A stretch of 64,000 bases of DNA from Glycomyces sp040645615 (GTDB lineage: Bacteria; Actinomycetota; Actinomycetes; Mycobacteriales; Micromonosporaceae): positions 1-64,000 of the forward strand of contig NZ_JBEYYO010000004.1 of assembly GCF_040645615.1 (NCBI RefSeq), given 5' to 3'. Numbering within the stretch: position 1 is the stretch's first letter; every line of letters starts with the position of its first letter. Under the pieces are notes generated by a model, which was not told the origin of the DNA, did no database searches, and was given only the letters and a program-made list of their open reading frames with translations. This document shows, piece by piece, positions 16,894 to 25,390 of this stretch. The translations under genes were made by a program, and so were the position numbers.

Positions 16894-17846
16894 GAGATCA
16901 ACTCCAGGGGATAGAGGTCGACCGGCTCGGTCAGGTTGGCTTTCGCCTGCTCTATGAGTTCAGCGTCAGCGTCAACCACACCCCACTCGCGGACGGAGAC
17001 ACTCAGCTCGATCATCCACTCGCCGCGGCGGATCCTGCCTTCGTAATCTCCTGTGGATTCTCGCGGGATGGCGTACAGGAAGAGGCGAAGCTCAACCTCA
17101 GCCTCGTCACCGAGTGGGAGGGTTGCATCGACGCTGCACCAGAAATTCGGAATCGAAGTCCCCAGGTTGGCGTCGACCTCGATGAAAGAGCCCGGCCAGG
17201 TCCGCTCGAAGGCCGCCCAACGATCGGGATCGCACAGGTCGAGGGCGACGGTCTGGCTCAACTCCAGGAGGCGAGCCTCATCCCGCTCGCGGATAGCGCT
17301 CCAAGCGTTGGCGGAGACCACGCCAACGAGCGGCAGCAGGGCGATGAAGAGCATGACCGCCTTGGCGCGCTGGGGAACTGCCGGAGGTGGGGTCGTGGGG
17401 GTGTCGCTGTGGCGCTGGCGAACCATGCGGTGGACCGCGATGAAATCGTCATCGTTTTCGAGCACCTGCCACATCACGGTCAACGGTCGGTTTCCATCGC
17501 GCCGCAACACGATGTGGGTCTCTACCGCCTCAAGCTTCCCGGCGCGCCCGGGCGCGCGGCTGGGAGATCTGACCACCCGCAACCCGAACGGCCCGAACTC
17601 GGTGACCGAGTTGGTTTCGGGGTCGTACTCGGCGAGCGGATGCCACGTAAAGCCGGCCGACAACACCAGGACCGCCGCCCCAGTGCCGAGAAACACCAAT
17701 CCCCCCGGCTCATCCCAACTCAACGCCACAACCCCAACGGCAGTGACCAGCAGGCCGACCCCCCAGGCGATCACCAACCACCCAGCCCGCATTCGAACCC
17801 GAACCGGCGCAGCCGATTCCCCGTCGACCTCGCTACGGGCCTTCAT
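16890..17846 (-). CDS. Membrane protein with external domain, unknown
   Basis: 318 residues. Two N-terminal helices (about 20-65), a cytoplasmic PH-like beta segment (NSVTEFGPFGLRVV), a third helix (about 163-182) and an external domain with cysteines (LDLCDPD, FWCSVDA). It overlaps both neighbours by 4 bp (ATGA at each end), which implies coupled translation. No function can be assigned. The external part shares the style of the neighbouring 231- and 220-residue proteins: aromatic-rich with a disulfide. Confidence 0.75.
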   Translation of the reverse strand: MKARSEVDGESAAPVRVRMRAGWLVIAWGVGLLVTAVGVVALSWDEPGGLVFLGTGAAVLVLSAGFTWHPLAEYDPETNSVTEFGPFGLRVVRSPSRAPGRAGKLEAVETHIVLRRDGNRPLTVMWQVLENDDDFIAVHRMVRQRHSDTPTTPPPAVPQRAKAVMLFIALLPLVGVVSANAWSAIRERDEARLLELSQTVALDLCDPDRWAAFERTWPGSFIEVDANLGTSIPNFWCSVDATLPLGDEAEVELRLFLYAIPRESTGDYEGRIRRGEWMIELSVSVREWGVVDADAELIEQAKANLTEPVDLYPLELIS

Positions 17847-18538
17847 GACCCACTGATCGATTCGTGAAGCGAGGGCAGATACTCGTCACGGAGCAGCGCC
17901 GCGATGTCCTGCTCGCTCGGGGAACATGCCGGGTCCCCAAGCCAGATTTGCACCTCGACCCGATAGAAATCGGCGAGTGCGATCGCGGCGATCGCTTCGT
18001 TGGGCGACCTTGAGGAGGTAAAGACTTCGCCTTCACGCCACGGGTCGCCGAGCGAGAAGACGCGCGAATCGTGCATGTCGTCTTCACCTCCGTACTCGCC
18101 TCCGAACACGTTGTAACCTTTGGCCGCGAAGGCGTCATCAGGGTTGGGAAACACTTTGACAAGGATGAGGACCTTCTCTTGGAAGCTTTCATCCGCTGCG
18201 GCGCAGGCGGTCAGCGGGAAGGTGGCAGTGCAACTCACTCGGTTCAAGAAGTGCTTGTCGTACTCCGAGGGCGAAGACTCGTCCATGCTCAAAGGCTCGG
18301 CGTCGATGCCCATGAGCGCCGCCAACTCCGGCACCCGAAACGACTCGCAGGCGTGCTCGAGCCCGAGCACCGCATTGGTCTGAGCGAGGAACGGTCCCGG
18401 CTCCTCGACACCCTCCGGGCTCAAATACGCGTACACCTGCGAAAGCACACACATCAAGACAAGCGCCCCCAGCCCAATCGGACCGGCAACAAAAAAGAAG
18501 ATATAAGTCGAACTCCGCCTCCGCAACGGCTCACTCAT
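17843..18538 (-). CDS. Membrane-anchored protein with Cys-rich external domain
   Basis: 231 residues: one N-terminal transmembrane helix (about 11-35) and an external domain with four cysteines (EHACESF, VSCTATF, LTACAAAD, GDPACSPS). The layout matches the lipoprotein encoded just upstream, including a FYRVEV versus FYRITF strand near the C-terminus, so the two external domains may be homologous. No known function. It is part of the leftward cassette and overlaps the next gene by 4 bp. Confidence 0.75.
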   Translation of the reverse strand: MSEPLRRRSSTYIFFFVAGPIGLGALVLMCVLSQVYAYLSPEGVEEPGPFLAQTNAVLGLEHACESFRVPELAALMGIDAEPLSMDESSPSEYDKHFLNRVSCTATFPLTACAAADESFQEKVLILVKVFPNPDDAFAAKGYNVFGGEYGGEDDMHDSRVFSLGDPWREGEVFTSSRSPNEAIAAIALADFYRVEVQIWLGDPACSPSEQDIAALLRDEYLPSLHESISGS

Positions 18539-18587
18539 GCCCAGCCACTCCAGTTACTGTGCTTGAGATCGGTGCACTGTCGATTTC

Positions 18588-19241
18588 TCATTCGGTCGCG
18601 TCGACCTTTGCGATGAGTTCGGGAAGGTATGTCGCCTCGAACCACTGCAACGTGGCGACTGGATCTTCAGTGCACGCGGGGCCGCTGTCACCGCATTCAT
18701 TTGCCTCGTCGTATACGGGGTAGGAGACAGTGAAGGTGATCCGATAGAAGTCGTTGGCGATCGAGCCGTCAATCTTGTCGAGGGCGCCCATCTCCCTCTG
18801 GACGATCCACAGGTCGCCGTCCTTTGAGCCGGTTTCGTTCGCCGGTATCCCACCGGCGTCGGCATCGCGCCACTCGTCCAACGATGCTCTGGCTTCAGCT
18901 GCCGAGTCGTAAGCACGAAGCGCGACTTGGAACGGGAAGCTGTTCCCAGACTCGAATTCGAGTGTTCCGCCGCAAGCGCCTGAGGCGATCGCATCGAATG
19001 TGTTCTCGCCGGTGAACTCATCTTCATCGATCGATACCACCGATGCACCGAGGTACTCAGCGATCGCATCCGGATCGGCCTTGTCGCAGAAGTCGGTCCA
19101 CCCCTGCATCTCGATCGCAGCCGACCCGCCGCTGGAAGTTTTCGGACCAGAGGGGTCGGAACTGGGCGAGTCCGTGCCGCAGCCAGTGGCGATCAGTGCG
19201 ATAGTGATACCGGTACCGAGCGACGTCAGATGCATTTTCAT
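18588..19241 (-). CDS. Lipoprotein of the ESX accessory cassette
   Basis: 217 residues from ATG 19241, preceded by AGAGGA. The N-terminus has a lipobox (LIATGC), then a Ser/Pro/Gly linker and a domain with four further cysteines (DFCDKAD, SGACGGT, NECGDSG, PACTED). The C-terminal half (NDFYRITFTVSYPVYD, LPELIAKVDA) resembles that of the neighbouring 231-residue protein (ADFYRVEVQIW, LPSLHESISG). Probably surface-anchored. An upstream TTG start at 19250 would overlap the preceding gene and is less likely. Confidence 0.8.
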   Translation of the reverse strand: MKMHLTSLGTGITIALIATGCGTDSPSSDPSGPKTSSGGSAAIEMQGWTDFCDKADPDAIAEYLGASVVSIDEDEFTGENTFDAIASGACGGTLEFESGNSFPFQVALRAYDSAAEARASLDEWRDADAGGIPANETGSKDGDLWIVQREMGALDKIDGSIANDFYRITFTVSYPVYDEANECGDSGPACTEDPVATLQWFEATYLPELIAKVDATE

Positions 19242-19246
19242 CAAGA

Positions 19247-20365
19247 TCAATCCTCTCCGAGGCTTTGACCAGGGATCAGATCCAGCGCCCCGGTTGCGGC
19301 ACTATAGAAGAACGGGTCGAACTGGGCCTCAAGACCTTCCTTGAGCTGCTTTCGCAATGCCACCCGGGCTTCGTTTATCTCACGAGCCGCTTCACGCAGA
19401 TCCGCAACTAGGTCGTCGGCTTCGTCCTGGTTGAGTGCATGGCTTACGGTGATGTCGATCTCGACGTCCTTCCCGAAATAGTTCATGGCTCCGGCAGCGA
19501 AGCCGACCACTGCGACTGTGGTACCCAGTGAAACCGGCAGCGTGATCGCACCGATGACCAACCCCACTGTGCCCAACAATGGGAAGGTGGTCATGTGATC
19601 CAGGTAGGTCTTCTGGTAGATCGTGTTGTGTGCGTTTTTCAAGGCCTCATGCAAACCAACATGAAGCGCGGCCTTCGTAGCAGCCTCAGCAGCGGCTGCG
19701 GTCTCAAGGGTTCGCGCCATCGCCTCCTGGGTCTGCCCTGCCTGTCGAATAACCGCACCGAACTGTTCATGTGCTTCGTCAGCGTCATCACCCTTCCACA
19801 CCTCGCTTTCAGGGGCAGAGAGTGTGCGAATAGCCTCGTACCAGGATTCCTCCGCAGTGTCGACCAGGTCAACCATGGCATCCTTGGCCGCGGCCATTCG
19901 GGACTGCAACAATGTCATTCTCGCCAGATTGCCATCATCGATATATTCCTTGAACTCGTCATGGATTGAAGTCAGCAATGCACTAACCTGATGTTGAGCT
20001 TGTTGGCTGATACCCCACTGCGTCTGGTCACCACAATCTTCGTCGACCGGACACTGGGTGTAGTTTGACCACTTGACTTTGTAGACCTGCTGAACCCAAG
20101 GTGGCGAGCTGATCGCGTCGTCTTGGTGCAGGAAACCGTTCCAGCTCGCGTATTGCGCCGCGGAGTACTCGAAGATCCACGACCGGTCGACCGAGGAACC
20201 TTTGTTGCCGATGATCTCTTGGTAGTCCTCGGTGATGACGACATCGCCAGCGAGCCCGCTGGCGATCTGGCGGACTTTCGCCGCGTATAGCGGCGAACGG
20301 AGCTCTTCGATCAGATCGAAGATCTCTCCCGGTGATGGAGCTTGGCTGGCGTCCATATCTCCCAT
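19247..20365 (-). CDS. Large WXG-like helical protein with hydrophobic hairpin
   Basis: 372 residues with no signal peptide. A helical region contains W190-K-G192 (SEVWKGDDADEAHEQF), the sequence style of WXG100/LXG proteins at the turn. It is followed by helices, a hydrophobic hairpin (about 264-300) and an amphipathic C-terminus. A Cys pair (CPVDEDC, 105-111) sits in the N-terminal region. Likely an ESX substrate, possibly membrane-inserting. It follows the EspC-like gene by 18 bp. Codon use here is visibly less G/C-biased than in the ecc genes, which suggests faster turnover or transfer. Confidence 0.75.
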   Translation of the reverse strand: MGDMDASQAPSPGEIFDLIEELRSPLYAAKVRQIASGLAGDVVITEDYQEIIGNKGSSVDRSWIFEYSAAQYASWNGFLHQDDAISSPPWVQQVYKVKWSNYTQCPVDEDCGDQTQWGISQQAQHQVSALLTSIHDEFKEYIDDGNLARMTLLQSRMAAAKDAMVDLVDTAEESWYEAIRTLSAPESEVWKGDDADEAHEQFGAVIRQAGQTQEAMARTLETAAAAEAATKAALHVGLHEALKNAHNTIYQKTYLDHMTTFPLLGTVGLVIGAITLPVSLGTTVAVVGFAAGAMNYFGKDVEIDITVSHALNQDEADDLVADLREAAREINEARVALRKQLKEGLEAQFDPFFYSAATGALDLIPGQSLGED

Positions 20366-20383
20366 GCAGTTTCACCTGGGCTT

Positions 20384-20857
20384 TCAGTTGAGTATGGAAG
20401 GACCGGCGTGCGGGTCGGGACTAAGGTCTTCCGCGTATGGGTTGGGCGCTTGGTCGAGGTCGTAGATGTCATCGGTTTCGGGGTTGACTCCCTGCTCCGC
20501 GGTCTGTTCAGCGACAGTGCTGTAGCCCTCTGCCAAGTTGTCGTCAACAGCACGATGGAAACTCAGTTCGATCGCGTGCTCGTCCATCTCGCCCTGGTCG
20601 GCGATGGCGACCAGGGCTGAACCGTAGCCTCGGACATTGATGCCGGTCTCGTATGCCGCGTTGTAGTACAGCTTGAAGCACTGGGTCCAGAGGTCACCGA
20701 AATCTGACATCGCACCAGAATCGTCTTCGAATGCGCTGCCGTAGTGCCCTGCGCTGTCCGCAGTGTCAACTACGTGCTCGTACTCATCGGCAAGCTTGGG
20801 ACAGACTTCCTCACCGATGCGCCGAATCTCGGCAGCATCGAACTTCCTGTCTGACAC
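20384..20857 (-). CDS. Small EspC-like ESX-associated protein
   Basis: 157 residues from GTG 20857, which has GAGG 6 nt upstream; a TTG at 20863 is less well placed. The protein is soluble and mostly helical, with SDFGDLW and a C-terminal acidic tail rich in Tyr/Asp/Pro (DDIYDLDQAPNPYAED). Its size and position before a large WXG-like protein resemble EspC-type partners. Without a clear family motif this remains an inference. First gene of the leftward cassette. Confidence 0.7.
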   Translation of the reverse strand: MSDRKFDAAEIRRIGEEVCPKLADEYEHVVDTADSAGHYGSAFEDDSGAMSDFGDLWTQCFKLYYNAAYETGINVRGYGSALVAIADQGEMDEHAIELSFHRAVDDNLAEGYSTVAEQTAEQGVNPETDDIYDLDQAPNPYAEDLSPDPHAGPSILN

Positions 20858-21207
20858 GGGCAACCTCGCAAATGGGGGTAGGCATCGACCGAGACTGACA
20901 CTGATCGTAGCGAGATGGTTTCGCTACTGGTGTCCCCGATTTGTGCCAGTGGGTGGTCGCAACCGGATCGTTATAAATCGACTCAGTTCGATTCATAGGG
21001 GGCATGTGTGGTGAAGATTTCAGGTGGGGGTTGGTGACACGCCGTGGTTGAGGGTTGACAGGGGTTGGGTAAGGGGCCCAACATGAACTTCGCGGGCCCG
21101 TCTCTGTAGACGGACCCGCGATCACAGTAAATATCCATGCCGCCCGGTGGCTTCAAGTTGGCGCTAGACACCACCGGGCGGCCCTTACACCAAGGGAGTT
21201 TCCTCCT
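20858..21207. promoter_or_regulatory. Divergent regulatory region with three inverted repeats
   Basis: About 350 bp with no gene. The repeats are GACAC...GTAGCGA/TCGCTAC...GTGTC (20897-20934), a near-perfect 13-bp hairpin (about 21093-21122) and a perfect 12-bp inverted repeat GCCGCCCGGTGG/CCACCGGGCGGC (21139-21150 and 21171-21182) with a 20-nt loop. The last ends 25 bp before the GTG of the rightward gene, where it could act as a leader attenuator. TTGACA is visible at 21055-21060 without a good -10. Confidence 0.5.
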
Positions 21208-22548
21208 GTGGCAGTAACGACCATACCTGCCTTCGGGCTGTCTGGGAACAGGCATTCCGGGGCTACTTTCGGGCGCTGGCCTGCGGATTCGTCGTGCCTT
21301 CAGAACGAGTCGAAGCGTCCGTACGACCCGCTCGACCCCGGCCCCTACGGGTCCGCGAGGTGGTACGAGGACAACCGAACCGGCCGCCACCGCCTCGGCG
21401 AACTCCCGGACACCCCTGCTGGAAGCACACGACCGCGCCCCAGCCGCTTCGGCGGCGATCCCGGAGAGGGCCGCCCCTACGGGGCTGGCGCAGAAGAGGA
21501 CTGGCCCGGCGAAGGCACCGGCCGGGATCGGTCCGGCCAGCGCGGCGGGGGCGAAGACGGGCCGAGCCAAGGCACCGAACGGCCGTATCGGGGCAGCGAG
21601 GTCGAAGCGTGGTGGGGCCCAGGCGGCGGAAGCGGCGAGAGGTCCGGGCAGGGCGGTGCTGGCAATGACCGGCAGGACCGAGGCGGCGCGCGCGGCGAGC
21701 AGCCCGGCCAAAACAGCGGGCGCGGCGATCGGGCTGGCCATGGCGCAGCGGATCGACCGTATCGCGGTGCGGCGGAGTCGGACCGGCGTTCCCGAGGGGA
21801 ATCCGATCGGAGGCAGCCGGGCGGCGGCGCGGGTGAGCGGCGGCAGCCCGGCGGCGGTGGACCCGAGCGGCGGTACGACTTCGGGAAGCTGCGGGAGCAG
21901 GCGTGGGACGCCTTCATCCTCGACTCCGCTGCGCTGCACCAGGCGCACTATGTGAAGCCGGTCAGCTTCACCGAAAAGCTCGGCCACACGGCGCGGGCGG
22001 CGCTGGCGTTCATGCTGCGCGCCATCGGCATCCGCCACGCAGCGAAGGTCCCGGCAGCGATCGCACCCCCGCGACGACCGCAACCCTGGGCCGCGTCGGC
22101 ACCCAAGACCGCGCCCAGCACGCCCGCGCCGGGAACGGGGAACAACACCCGCCCGAAGCCCACACCGGGATCCGAAAGCGAAGCCCGGTCGAAGGCCGCG
22201 ACCGCATCGCGCCCGATATCGCTGCCCGCGAACGGGACTCGGCCGCAGGCCGTGGCGAACACCGCGAGCCGGACTCAACCGCAGGCCGTCGCGGTGCGCG
22301 GGAACGGGGCCCGACCGCAACCGGTGGCGAGCACTGCGACCGGCTCTCGATCGGAGTTCTTGTCCGCCAAGACCGCACCCCGCCCCCGGCCGTGGGCGAT
22401 GTCCGGAGCTGGGGGTTCGCCTCGGCCTTGGGTCGTGGCCAGGCCCGCGAGTGCGGGTGTCGGGCAATACTTCTCGCTGCCGTCGAACTCGTTCGGCATC
22501 GAGCGTCGCCTCGCGGCCCGCACCTTCGGTGGGGTGGTCGTGCCGTGA
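21208..22548 (+). CDS. Disordered Arg/Gly/Pro-rich protein, unknown
   Basis: 446 residues; GTG at 21208 with GGGAG 9 nt upstream. Residues 30-230 are low-complexity (Gly, Arg, Asp, Pro) with repeated RPYRG and RRQPGGG units. A short helical core follows (about 232-275; FGKLREQAWDAFILDS), then a second low-complexity region with three RPQxVA-type repeats. The stop overlaps the next start (GTGA), supporting the plus strand over a long antisense frame. No function is evident. The helical core suggests it docks to a partner. Confidence 0.6.
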   Translation: MAVTTIPAFGLSGNRHSGATFGRWPADSSCLQNESKRPYDPLDPGPYGSARWYEDNRTGRHRLGELPDTPAGSTRPRPSRFGGDPGEGRPYGAGAEEDWPGEGTGRDRSGQRGGGEDGPSQGTERPYRGSEVEAWWGPGGGSGERSGQGGAGNDRQDRGGARGEQPGQNSGRGDRAGHGAADRPYRGAAESDRRSRGESDRRQPGGGAGERRQPGGGGPERRYDFGKLREQAWDAFILDSAALHQAHYVKPVSFTEKLGHTARAALAFMLRAIGIRHAAKVPAAIAPPRRPQPWAASAPKTAPSTPAPGTGNNTRPKPTPGSESEARSKAATASRPISLPANGTRPQAVANTASRTQPQAVAVRGNGARPQPVASTATGSRSEFLSAKTAPRPRPWAMSGAGGSPRPWVVARPASAGVGQYFSLPSNSFGIERRLAARTFGGVVVP

Positions 22549-22817
22549 GCTTCGCTTCCTATGTCGCCACCATCGTCGTGGACGGCCGTCGGCTGCACTT
22601 CGCCGCGATCGTCCCCCAGGCCCGCCTGCGCCTGACCCTCGCCGATCCCTGGGAGGAATCCGAGATCCTCGGGTCCGTGATCCGCCTCGACACCACCGAA
22701 CCCGGCCTCCGCGTCGCCGCCCCGCTCCAAGTCGAATGGGCCAACGACCACGCCGAAACCATCCTCAAAGAGGCCGTCCGAGTCTGGGACACCGTCACCC
22801 GCCACTGCAACGGCTAG
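22545..22817 (+). CDS. Small protein coupled to the disordered protein
   Basis: 90 residues from a GTG overlapping the previous stop by four bases. It appears to be a compact beta-rich fold (SYVATIVVDGRRLHFAAIVP, LRLTLADPWEESE) ending in a helix (HAETILKEAVRVWDTV). It has no signal peptide or membrane segment. The family is not recognised; it may be a cytoplasmic partner of the upstream protein. A strong hairpin follows its stop. Confidence 0.65.
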   Translation: MSFASYVATIVVDGRRLHFAAIVPQARLRLTLADPWEESEILGSVIRLDTTEPGLRVAAPLQVEWANDHAETILKEAVRVWDTVTRHCNG

Positions 22818-22822
22818 AAGCA

Positions 22823-22850
22823 GGGCCGGAGGCCCCCTGGCCTCCGGCCC
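22823..22850 (+). terminator. Hairpin terminator
   Basis: Perfect 12-bp stem (22823-22834 and 22839-22850) with a 4-base loop, 5 bases after the stop. No T-run is present. Confidence 0.7.
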
Positions 22851-22881
22851 TCAACCGATCCCCATGCGGTGGAATGTAAGC

Positions 22882-23385
22882 ATGAACGAACCCACCCTCC
22901 CGGACTTCCTCGCCGGATACCTCCGAGCAACATCCCGCGCGACCGGCAAGACACAGTCGGCCATCGCTGCGGAGATGGTCGAGTGCTACGAGAACGCGCA
23001 GGACAACCTCACCGCAAGCGACGGAAGCGCACCAAGCGCCCCCGTGGCGACAGGATGGAAGCAGGCAATCGAAACGATCCTCGGGAATCTCCCCCACGGC
23101 CGGTGGACGACGTATGGAGAACTCGGCAAAGCTGCCGGTCAGAACAACGCCCAGGCCGTCGCAGGGTTCCTGACGAGAAGCACCATCGAGAACGCCTACC
23201 GAGTGCTGCAAAAGGGCGGAACCGTGGCCAGAGAGTTCAGGTGGCCAGAGGGCGTCGGCCCCAGGAACGTGGCCGACTGGCTGCGAACCGACGGCGGCAT
23301 CCGCCTCGACGATCACCAGCGGGCCGACCCCGCACAGCGGCTCGACGCCGCTGAACTAAGGAAACTCACCGGAGTCCCACAGTGA
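22882..23385 (+). CDS. Alkyltransferase-like protein (MGMT DNA-binding fold, no active-site Cys)
   Basis: 167 residues from ATG 22882 (an in-frame ATG at 22864 is also possible). Residues about 60-140 match the C-terminal DNA-binding domain of O6-alkylguanine-DNA alkyltransferases: ILGNLPHGRWTTYGELGKAAG resembles the helix-turn-helix start, and a later segment corresponds to the PCHRV region but reads AYRVLQ (105-110). The catalytic Cys and the His are therefore missing, as in alkyltransferase-like proteins, which bind damaged DNA and hand it to excision repair. The helical N-terminus (1-50) is extra. It overlaps the next membrane-protein gene by 4 bp, an odd partner for a DNA-repair protein. 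Confidence 0.75.
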   Translation: MNEPTLPDFLAGYLRATSRATGKTQSAIAAEMVECYENAQDNLTASDGSAPSAPVATGWKQAIETILGNLPHGRWTTYGELGKAAGQNNAQAVAGFLTRSTIENAYRVLQKGGTVAREFRWPEGVGPRNVADWLRTDGGIRLDDHQRADPAQRLDAAELRKLTGVPQ

Positions 23386-24497
23386 GTGCGCTTCTAGTCC
23401 TCCACGCGCCCGCCCTGGAGAGCGAGGACATCTCCCCCGATTCGGCCACCGGCGCCGTTCGGGGTATCGAGGTCGCTCCTGCCATCCGGGTCAACGGGCG
23501 GCAGGTTGTCGACCATCCCGAGCGAGAAGCGTTGCGGCGCATTGAGGTGCCGTTGCAGCCTGGGCGACACAAAATCGAGGTCATGGTCAAGCAGGCCTAT
23601 GAAACCGTGCAAGTCCAGTTGGGGCGCAACGAAACCTCCGAGCTCCACATCCGCTACGCACGGGACCGCACCAACGGGGAGGACCGGCTCTACGTCGGGA
23701 GCAGGCCGTATGTGGAACGGGCGCTCGCCTCTGCGAACTCAGGCATCGTGATGGGCGTGGGGTGCGGCGTCGGGCTGGGGTTTCTCGCGCTGGCCGTGAT
23801 CCGCGGCGTGGTCGGTGCCGCCGGTAGTTCGCTCGGGCTCAGTCCCTCCCAAGCGGTCCTGACCGCCCTGGGAGGGGCGACCCTCGTCGGGCTCATCGGC
23901 GGCTTCGCGATCGGTCTGAAAAGCCGCCGAGCCGGGAAGGACCCCGGCGAACTCGCCCCCGAACCGATCCGCATGAGCGGCGGCGCGCTCATCCTCCCCG
24001 CCGCTGCGCAGCCGCCGAACCGGCCCGGAATCTTGCTGCGCGTCCGCCCGCGCCCCCGGACCATGAACATGATCGGCTTTCCGCGCCGCCCCTTGCGCGA
24101 CACCAGGAAGCGCATCGCCTACGAGTTCTACTACAACGAACTCATCGACTGGGTCACCCCGCCGCGCGTCCACCTCGACGGCCACGACCTCGGCGCGGCC
24201 TGGGGCACCTGGTGGATTCCGGCCACGACTGGCCCGCACCGGCTCCGCGTCGAAATCGACGGCATCGGCGACCACGACACCGGCATCGCCGAGGAGACCG
24301 AAGTTCGCGTAGACGCCGAACCCCGCCACCTCACGGCCCACTTCAACTTCATCGCCCTGGCCCACCGCCGCGAACAGGCCCGCCCCGACCAGACCTCCCG
24401 CTGGCAGCAAGTCATGCGCAAAGCCGACCGCTACACCGACATGGCCGACCAGGCCCTGTCAGAACCCGACCTCGAATTCACAACCCCTCACCGGTAG
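23382..24497 (+). CDS. Membrane protein with two beta domains, unknown
   Basis: 371 residues from GTG 23382, coupled to the upstream gene (GTGA). An N-terminal beta-rich domain (about 30-95; PAIRVNGRQVVDHPERE, LQPGRHKIEVMV) precedes two transmembrane helices (about 120-145 and 160-182). A C-terminal beta domain (about 265-330; VHLDGHDLGAAWGTWWI, TGPHRLRVEIDG) repeats the same pattern of a G-H-R/K-L-x-V-x-I turn, which suggests internal duplication across the membrane. No family is recognised. It ends 10 bp inside the 3' end of the convergent gene. Confidence 0.7.
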   Translation: MSALLVLHAPALESEDISPDSATGAVRGIEVAPAIRVNGRQVVDHPEREALRRIEVPLQPGRHKIEVMVKQAYETVQVQLGRNETSELHIRYARDRTNGEDRLYVGSRPYVERALASANSGIVMGVGCGVGLGFLALAVIRGVVGAAGSSLGLSPSQAVLTALGGATLVGLIGGFAIGLKSRRAGKDPGELAPEPIRMSGGALILPAAAQPPNRPGILLRVRPRPRTMNMIGFPRRPLRDTRKRIAYEFYYNELIDWVTPPRVHLDGHDLGAAWGTWWIPATTGPHRLRVEIDGIGDHDTGIAEETEVRVDAEPRHLTAHFNFIALAHRREQARPDQTSRWQQVMRKADRYTDMADQALSEPDLEFTTPHR

Positions 24498-25354
24498 TAG
24501 GACAGGAAATCGGTGTAGTTCGAGGCATAGGTCGCTGCCGTTTCGGTCATGGTCTCGTCGTCGAGGCCACCGTGGCGAGCGAGTAGGTCGAAGATCTGCC
24601 TCCCAACGAGGTCGCCCGCGGCGCGGAGCGCTCCCTCAGGCTCCCATCGCTCTGACCCGATCCGATCCGAGACCTTCTCGAAGTCTCCGCCGTCCCACTC
24701 TGCGAGGTACTCGATGCCGCAGGGGACCATCTCGGATCCGAGGCCGATGCTCAACAGGTCCAGCACGATGGCGATCGCCTCTTGGGCGGCAGGTATCGCG
24801 ATTCGCTGGTACTCGTCGGCGTCGGCCAGGCGGTCGTTGACCGAATGGTGCATTCCCTCAGTCAAGTAAAACGCCAGGTTGCTGTGCGACTCAACTACAT
24901 TCCGCAGGTCGTAGCCGACATGGTCGAGGTTTTCGGTGAGCAACGCTGTGAGCTCGGCGTACATGATCGCCTCGCTGACGCCCCAGGCGATTCCCATCGC
25001 CTGCGGGTCATGGGCGAGTAGGCGGATCCAGTCTCGAATATCCGCCTTGCCGATCGAATCCAGATGGACGAACTGCGCCTCAGCACCGTGCAACTCGAAC
25101 AGGCGAGTGAGGCCCGATCCGTCCTCGGCGCTGATCGCCTCCTCGTAGACGGCGAGGTATTCGTCCACGGCTTCTTGCAGCCCTTGGGGATAGATCACGA
25201 ACTGGTCGCGCGGCATGCTCCCGTTCAGGCTGAGGCACATGATGATGAGCGGCATGAACAGAACCGCCCAGCCGAGGCCGGACATCTCGTGGACAACCGG
25301 GGGCGACATTCCGGGGCGGGGCTCGACGGGGATGGGGGTTCGCGGTGGGGTCAT
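24488..25354 (-). CDS. Single-pass membrane protein with helical external domain
   Basis: 288 residues: a Pro-rich N-terminus, one transmembrane helix (about 25-43) and a long helical domain with acidic patches (ALTENLDHVGYDLRNVV) and one cysteine. Not recognised. It overlaps the convergent gene at 24488-24497 tail to tail. It follows the 25391 gene on the same strand by 36 bp, so these two probably form an operon. Confidence 0.7.
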   Translation of the reverse strand: MTPPRTPIPVEPRPGMSPPVVHEMSGLGWAVLFMPLIIMCLSLNGSMPRDQFVIYPQGLQEAVDEYLAVYEEAISAEDGSGLTRLFELHGAEAQFVHLDSIGKADIRDWIRLLAHDPQAMGIAWGVSEAIMYAELTALLTENLDHVGYDLRNVVESHSNLAFYLTEGMHHSVNDRLADADEYQRIAIPAAQEAIAIVLDLLSIGLGSEMVPCGIEYLAEWDGGDFEKVSDRIGSERWEPEGALRAAGDLVGRQIFDLLARHGGLDDETMTETAATYASNYTDFLSYYR

Positions 25355-25390
25355 TCGGTCTGCTCGCAGTCGGGGTGTGGCTCATCGGTC

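Noticed and set aside
20983..22467. Leftward 494-residue frame opposite the disordered protein
   Set aside because: The plus-strand frame has a ribosome site and a GTGA overlap with the next gene. The minus frame runs through the structured leader and has neither.
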